Source of the DNA: Candidatus Dormiibacterota bacterium
Lineage (GTDB): Bacteria > Chloroflexota > Dormibacteria > Aeolococcales > Bog-877
Length of the DNA: 9,990 bases
Reading direction: 5' to 3'
Assembly: GCA_003135035.1 (NCBI GenBank)
Contig: PLDE01000200.1
Span: 1 to 9,990, forward strand
The translations under genes and the position numbers were made by a program. Below the pieces are notes generated by a model. It worked only from the letters and a program-made list of their open reading frames with translations, did no database searches and was not told the DNA's origin. Positions 6,754-9,990 of the stretch are shown piece by piece. Position 1 is the stretch's first letter. Every line of letters begins with the position of its first letter.

Positions 6754-7752
6754 TCAGTAGACCGGCGCGCACCACTCCCGATACTTCTCGATCTCCCCGC
6801 GCACCAGTCGGCCGTACATCTCGTCCAACTGCTTGGCGAAGGGACCGGGCTTGCCCCCGCCAATGGGTCTGTGATCGATCTCGACGACCGCAGAGATCTG
6901 GGCACCGGTCCCACAGAGGATGACCTCGTCGGCCACGTAGAGCTCGGTTCGGTCGATCGGTCGCTCGACCACGGGGAGGCCGAGATCCTCACTCCAGAAC
7001 TGCATTAGGGTGGCTCTGGTGATCCCCTCGAGGATGTTGTCGGAGACGGCCGGGGTGATCAGGGTTCCCTTGCGGATGAGGAACAGGTTCTCGGCGGATC
7101 CCTCGCAGACGTGCCCGTCCTGACCGAGCACGATGGCTTCGTCCAGACCGTTCTGGGCGGCCTCGCTCTTGGCCAACGCGGAGTTGATGTAGGTGCCGCT
7201 GATCTTGGCTCGCGCGGGAGCGGCGTTGTCGTCGATCCGGCGCCAGCTGGAGACCATGCAGCGCAGCCCCTTGCTGCGATCCAGATACTCCCCGTAGGGC
7301 TGGGCATAGATGAAGAAACCGTCGGCCAGGGAGTGCAGACGAACCCCGATCTCCTCGGATGACTTGTAGACCAAGGGCCGGACGTAGGTGTCGCTGCGGA
7401 ACTGATTGCGGCGGAGCAGCTGGATGGTTATCTCGACCAATTCCTCGGGCGAGTAGTCCACCTTCATGGTGAGGATGGAGGCCGACTGATGGAGACGCTG
7501 GAAGTGCTCTAGAGCCCGGAATAGGTAGAGCTGCTCTCGACCCTCATTCCAGTAGGCCCGGATGCCCTCAAAGCAGGCCGTCCCGTAGTGGAGGGCGTGG
7601 GTCATGAGGCCGAGCCGGGAGTCGCAATAGCGACGCTGCTCGCCGGCGAAGAAGACCCAGGCCTGTTCTTGGTCGAATGTGGGAGAGACAGGAGGAGGTC
7701 CCAGGGAACCCCCCGGCTCGATCACCATCTGACGCGCTTGGTAGGCTGCCAT
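6754..7752 (-). CDS. ilvE: Branched-chain amino acid aminotransferase (class IV, PLP-dependent)
   Basis: Interconverts leucine, isoleucine or valine with their 2-oxo acids, using glutamate/2-oxoglutarate and pyridoxal phosphate, in the cytoplasm; the last step of branched-chain amino acid synthesis. It is 332 aa, typical of bacterial IlvE group-I proteins. Visible are HALHYGTACFEGIRAY (52-67), YVRPLVYKS (123-131), the likely PLP lysine K183 in RAKISGTYIN, VCEGSAENLFLI (215-226), LEGITRATL (241-249) and LCGTGAQI (279-286). Start choice: ATG at 7750-7752 with a near-perfect AAGGAGG at 7757-7763. The frame stays open to 7878, but that stretch contains the promoter and is Arg-rich without family similarity. 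D-amino-acid transaminase and aminodeoxychorismate lyase share the fold, but the length and the FEGIRAY/GITR pattern favour IlvE. The gene is divergent from yvcK and shows no operon partner here. Confidence 0.93.
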   Translation of the reverse strand: MAAYQARQMVIEPGGSLGPPPVSPTFDQEQAWVFFAGEQRRYCDSRLGLMTHALHYGTACFEGIRAYWNEGREQLYLFRALEHFQRLHQSASILTMKVDYSPEELVEITIQLLRRNQFRSDTYVRPLVYKSSEEIGVRLHSLADGFFIYAQPYGEYLDRSKGLRCMVSSWRRIDDNAAPARAKISGTYINSALAKSEAAQNGLDEAIVLGQDGHVCEGSAENLFLIRKGTLITPAVSDNILEGITRATLMQFWSEDLGLPVVERPIDRTELYVADEVILCGTGAQISAVVEIDHRPIGGGKPGPFAKQLDEMYGRLVRGEIEKYREWCAPVY

Positions 7753-7767
7753 GGCACCTCCTTCAGC

Positions 7768-7787
7768 ACCGGGGTAGCGGCCCCGGT
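7768..7787 (-). other. Hairpin in the ilvE leader
   Basis: ACCGGGG (7768-7774) and CCCCGGT (7781-7787) form a perfect 7-bp GC-rich stem with a 6-base loop. It lies between the likely transcription start and the ribosome site, ending four bases before AAGGAGG. It may affect stability or ribosome access. There is no visible leader peptide with a run of branched-chain codons, so a classical attenuator is unlikely. The structure is seen; the role is unknown. Confidence 0.4.
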
Positions 7788-7800
7788 CTGCGACAGCGCG

Positions 7801-7828
7801 AGTATACGTCTGGACTTTCCGGCGGCCA
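7801..7828 (-). promoter_or_regulatory. ilvE promoter candidate
   Basis: On the minus strand TATACT (7806-7801) is a strong -10 match (five of six). A weak -35, TGGCCG (7828-7823, three of six), lies 16 bases upstream. Transcription near 7794 gives a leader of about 42 bases carrying the 7768-7787 hairpin and the ribosome site. The AT-rich hexamer stands out in GC-rich surroundings, which supports it. Confidence 0.55.
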
Positions 7829-7872
7829 CCCCGGCGCTTCGACCGTCGATCAGGTCTCTGCCGGGTCGGTGA

Positions 7873-7878
7873 TACCAT
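7873..7878 (+). promoter_or_regulatory. yvcK -10-like element
   Basis: TACCAT, preceded by TGA to give an extended -10 pattern, ends 11 bases before the yvcK ATG at 7890. No good ribosome site sits between it and the ATG, which would fit a very short leader or a leaderless transcript. No clear -35 is seen. Confidence 0.3.
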
Positions 7879-7889
7879 CGCCGCCAGTC

Positions 7890-9179
7890 ATGCGAACGCC
7901 CCGGGTCGGTTCTGGCGTGACGCGCTGGCTGGTTCCCGGTCTCCACGTCAAGCGCTGGGTGGGGGTCACCATCGTCGCGATCGTGGGGATCGGCCTCGGG
8001 GTTAGTTACGCCCTGCGCGACTTCTACCAGCGCGCCCATCTGCCTGCCTTCACCTACACGCTGACCCTCCAGTTCTGGCCCCGCTACGTGAGAGCGGCGA
8101 TCTTCTTGGGGATCGGCATCTTCCTGCTGGCGCTGGGCATGTACAAGCTCACCCGTTCGTTGCTGAGCCCCTTCGTCCCCGGGGGCGACAAGGCCCTGGT
8201 CGAGCGTCTCTACGACTTCCGTCGCCTCCAGAAGGGACCCCGGATCGTCGCCGTGGGGGGCGGCACCGGCCTCTCCACCCTCTTGCGCGGAATCAAGCGC
8301 CACAGCGGTAACGTGACCGCCCTGGTCACCGTCGCCGACGACGGCGGCAGCTCGGGCCGGCTGCGCGCCGAGTACAAGGTCTTGCCCCCCGGGGACTTCC
8401 GTCAGTGCCTGACCGCGCTCGCCGACGTAGAGCCGCTGATGACCGAGCTCTTCCAGTACCGCTTCAAAGAAGGCTCACTCAGCGGGCACAGCTTCGGGAA
8501 CCTCTTCATCATGGCCATGAGCGACATTACCGGGGACTTCGAGCACGCTCTGCGCGAGTCGGGCCGGGTTCTGGCCGTCCGGGGACAGATCGTGCCCACC
8601 ACCTTGGAGACGGTCACCCTCTGCGCCATCGCCGGCGAGGAGGTGCTCGTCGGCGAATCCAAGGTCCCGACCGGCAAGGGTCCGATCCAGCGCGTCTTTC
8701 TGGTCCCCGAGCATCCCCGCCTCAATCCCGAGGCTCAGTTGGCCATCATGAACGCGGAGATGGTGCTGATTGGACCGGGCAGCCTCTACACCAGCCTGCT
8801 GCCCAATCTCCTCGTCGACGGAATGATCGAAGCCCTCCGCTCCACCCCGGCCATCAAGGTCTACGTGTGCAACGTCGCGACCCAGCCGGGGGAGACCACC
8901 GGCTACGCTGTGCACGACCACGTGGAAACACTCGAGCGCTACGTGGGAAGCGGGCTCTTCGACTACGTGGTCGCCAACAGCAACCTCACCCTGCCGCTCT
9001 CCCCGGCCGCCCAGGAGGCAGGCGTGCACCGGGTGACCTTCGACCGCAGCCGCGTCTCCAGCAACGGCAAGGCCACCAAGTACGTCCTCGGCGACCTGGC
9101 ATCGCCCACCATCACCACCCACCACGACCCCGACAAGCTGGCCCGCCTGCTCATGAAGCGGGTTTGGTCCCGAGCCTAA
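7890..9179 (+). CDS. yvcK: Gluconeogenesis factor YvcK/CofD-like family, with N-terminal membrane anchor
   Basis: A member of the YvcK (UPF0052, CofD-like Rossmann) family. Studied members bind UDP-sugars such as UDP-GlcNAc and are needed for growth on gluconeogenic carbon sources and normal cell-wall synthesis. At 429 aa it exceeds the roughly 310-330 aa core because of an N-terminal extension with two hydrophobic segments (about 23-43 and 67-88), joined to the core by a basic linker. Core motifs: IVAVGGGTGLSTLLRG (119-134), VADDGGSSGRLR (148-159), PPGDFRQCL (166-174), GHSFGNLF (199-206), IGPGSLYTSLLPN (294-306) and NVATQPGETTGY (328-339). Start chosen at ATG 7890; GTG at 7917-7919 would also keep both membrane segments. 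The frame is open from 7677, but that overlaps ilvE and its promoter. The gene is divergent from ilvE and lacks the rapZ and whiA neighbours common in other phyla. It probably places the nucleotide-sugar sensor at the inner face of the membrane. Confidence 0.92.
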   Translation: MRTPRVGSGVTRWLVPGLHVKRWVGVTIVAIVGIGLGVSYALRDFYQRAHLPAFTYTLTLQFWPRYVRAAIFLGIGIFLLALGMYKLTRSLLSPFVPGGDKALVERLYDFRRLQKGPRIVAVGGGTGLSTLLRGIKRHSGNVTALVTVADDGGSSGRLRAEYKVLPPGDFRQCLTALADVEPLMTELFQYRFKEGSLSGHSFGNLFIMAMSDITGDFEHALRESGRVLAVRGQIVPTTLETVTLCAIAGEEVLVGESKVPTGKGPIQRVFLVPEHPRLNPEAQLAIMNAEMVLIGPGSLYTSLLPNLLVDGMIEALRSTPAIKVYVCNVATQPGETTGYAVHDHVETLERYVGSGLFDYVVANSNLTLPLSPAAQEAGVHRVTFDRSRVSSNGKATKYVLGDLASPTITTHHDPDKLARLLMKRVWSRA

Positions 9180-9186
9180 GCAGGGG

Positions 9187-9218
9187 GTCGCGCTGGGCAC
9201 GGGTCGCCCCGTCGCGAC
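9187..9218 (+). terminator. Bulged hairpin after yvcK, possible terminator
   Basis: GTCGCG (9187-9192) pairs with CGCGAC (9213-9218), and inside it ACGGG (9199-9203) pairs with CCCGT (9208-9212) around a 4-base loop. The two stems stack on the right arm, with a 6-base bulge on the left. It begins eight bases after the yvcK stop. There is no U-tract, so intrinsic termination is uncertain, but placement suits a 3'-end structure. Confidence 0.4.
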
Positions 9219-9229
9219 GGCCGGTCGGG

Positions 9230-9281
9230 GGGCAGAGTAGCTACTCCTGGACCCGGTCCGAGTCGAGTAGCTACTCTGCCC
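9230..9281. repeat. 17-bp inverted repeat made of two copies of a 12-bp palindrome, upstream of the FtsX-type permease
   Basis: GGGCAGAGTAGCTACTC (9230-9246) and GAGTAGCTACTCTGCCC (9265-9281) are perfect inverted copies separated by 18 bases. Each arm also contains the self-complementary GAGTAGCTACTC (9235-9246 and 9265-9276), so the region holds two identical palindromes 30 bp apart. A third small palindrome, GGACC-C-GGTCC (9249-9259), lies between them. The right arm ends four bases before the permease ATG and contains TACTCT (9272-9277), a possible -10. Two tandem binding sites for a dimeric repressor, or a large hairpin separating yvcK from the permease gene, are the main readings. I do not recognise the operator family. 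Confidence 0.7.
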
Positions 9282-9285
9282 GCTG

Positions 9286-9990
9286 ATGGCGTTCCCTCCC
9301 CTTCTGGCGGCGCTGCGCTGGCGACTTGGAGCTTCCCTCTCTCTGCTCGCCGTCGCTGTCCTCGCCGTCTTCACCGCGGCCGCGGGTCCCGTCTTCCTGG
9401 GCGCCGCCGACACCGACGTCCTCCACTCGACGCTTACTGATACCGGTTTCCTCCAGACCCAGATCAACGCCGGCAACGTGATGGGGGCCGAGATAAACCC
9501 GGAGTCGGTATTCAGGGTTCCCCAGCTCGCTCGCCAGGTCGGCCTGAGCCGCTGGTATGGCCCGGGCGTGGTCAGCCAGGACGCGGGGCTAGTCGTGCCG
9601 GATCCGCCGAGCGCCAAGGCGGCCGACGGTGATCTGGTCTCCCGCACGGGTATCTGCAGCCACCTCCACTTCATCAGCGGTCACTGTCCAACTAGTGCCT
9701 TCCAAGTGGCTATGACCCAACGGGACACCCAGCTGCTCGGGGTCAAGCTGGGCCAGAAACTGCGTACCTCGCAGGGCATGGTGACCATCACCGGAATCAT
9801 CGGGGTGGCCAACGAGAACGCCCCTTACTGGATGGGCGACGCCTACTTCTCCTACGCGATCCACGGCGGTGACATACCGCCCGACCTGGACGCCTTCTTC
9901 ACCCCGGCAGCGACGGTGAGCGGCCTCAAGGTCATCGCCACTGCCCAGTTCCCGATGCTGGTCAAACGGACCCAGCCGAGTACTATCCCC
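9286..9990 (+). CDS. FtsX/MacB-type ABC transporter permease (N-terminal fragment)
   Basis: 235 codons remain open to the right edge, so the gene is partial. The start MAFPPLLAALRWRLGASL leads into one transmembrane helix (about 15-38). After it comes a large outside domain, as in MacB_PCD-type permeases of lipoprotein, peptide or drug efflux systems. Supporting motifs are MTQRDTQLLGVKLGQKL (143-159) followed by VTITGIIGVANENAPYW (166-182), the beta-rich segment that precedes the second membrane part in actinobacterial FtsX-like permeases. C124 and C134 in GICSHLHFISGHCP probably form a disulfide outside the cell. No ribosome site precedes the ATG at 9286; the palindromic repeat ends four bases upstream, so a leaderless start is plausible. 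The remaining FtsX domains and an ATPase should lie to the right. The substrate cannot be assigned. Confidence 0.85.
   Translation, partial: MAFPPLLAALRWRLGASLSLLAVAVLAVFTAAAGPVFLGAADTDVLHSTLTDTGFLQTQINAGNVMGAEINPESVFRVPQLARQVGLSRWYGPGVVSQDAGLVVPDPPSAKAADGDLVSRTGICSHLHFISGHCPTSAFQVAMTQRDTQLLGVKLGQKLRTSQGMVTITGIIGVANENAPYWMGDAYFSYAIHGGDIPPDLDAFFTPAATVSGLKVIATAQFPMLVKRTQPSTIP

Noticed and set aside
7753..7878. 42-codon N-terminal extension of ilvE
   Set aside because: The stretch contains a good -10 (TATACT), a leader hairpin and the strong ribosome site of the ATG at 7752. It is Arg-rich without family similarity.
7677..7889. 71-codon N-terminal extension of yvcK
   Set aside because: It overlaps the start of ilvE and its promoter on the other strand, and has no membrane or family features.
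8405..9674. Open frames overlapping yvcK and the FtsX-type permease (plus 8405-9286, minus 8475-9674)
   Set aside because: They compete with two genes that have strong family motifs, and the minus-strand one runs through both the repeat region and the permease gene. Shadow frames.
1..9990. CRISPR arrays, tRNA or rRNA genes, insertion sequences, phage genes
   Set aside because: No regularly spaced direct repeats, no tRNA-like cloverleaf noticed, and no transposase, integrase or phage protein among the frames.

Overview
This window is high-GC bacterial chromosome with tightly packed genes and short intergenic gaps. It shows no mobile elements, RNA genes or CRISPR. The gene content fits a Gram-positive-like or deep-branching high-GC lineage, either Actinobacteria or Chloroflexota/Dormibacteria-like. 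Pointers are a YvcK protein with two N-terminal membrane segments, an actinobacterial-style FtsX permease and a large Cache-type NarL-family sensor kinase. This placement is inference only; no 16S or other marker is present.

Region 1 (1-5541, minus strand) is a probable operon read right to left. It begins with a possible 11-codon leader ORF, then a Cache-HAMP-GAF-HisKA_3 sensor kinase. A NarL/LuxR response regulator follows; its start overlaps the kinase stop and is probably a CTG codon. Next come a family-5 (oligopeptide/dipeptide-type) substrate-binding protein and the first 43 codons of a DppB/OppB-type permease that runs off the left edge. The binding-protein gene has its own promoter-like sequence at the end of the regulator gene, embedded in a long inverted repeat. 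A perfect 12-bp hairpin separates it from the permease gene. The likely logic is that extracellular ligand is sensed by the kinase and the regulator tunes an ABC importer.

Region 2 (5427-5541) is the divergent control region between the kinase operon and a glycerate kinase gene. It carries a perfect 18-bp LacI/GalR-type palindrome, which suggests control by a sugar or carbon-source regulator encoded elsewhere.

Region 3 (5542-9179) holds central-metabolism genes: glycerate 2-kinase (plus), a branched-chain amino acid aminotransferase (minus, convergent with glycerate kinase), and, divergent from that, yvcK (gluconeogenesis/cell-envelope factor). Glycerate kinase feeds 2-phosphoglycerate into lower glycolysis/gluconeogenesis, and YvcK family members are needed for growth on gluconeogenic carbon sources, so a common carbon-metabolism theme is plausible but unproven.

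Region 4 (9180-9990) has two structured elements after yvcK. The second is a perfect 17-bp inverted repeat built from two copies of a 12-bp palindrome, ending just before the start codon of an FtsX/MacB-type ABC permease that runs off the right edge. No gene-free stretch exceeds about 140 bases. I did not find a clearly new biological system. The most unusual signals are the duplicated palindrome, the LacI-type operator with the leader ORF, and the CTG start.
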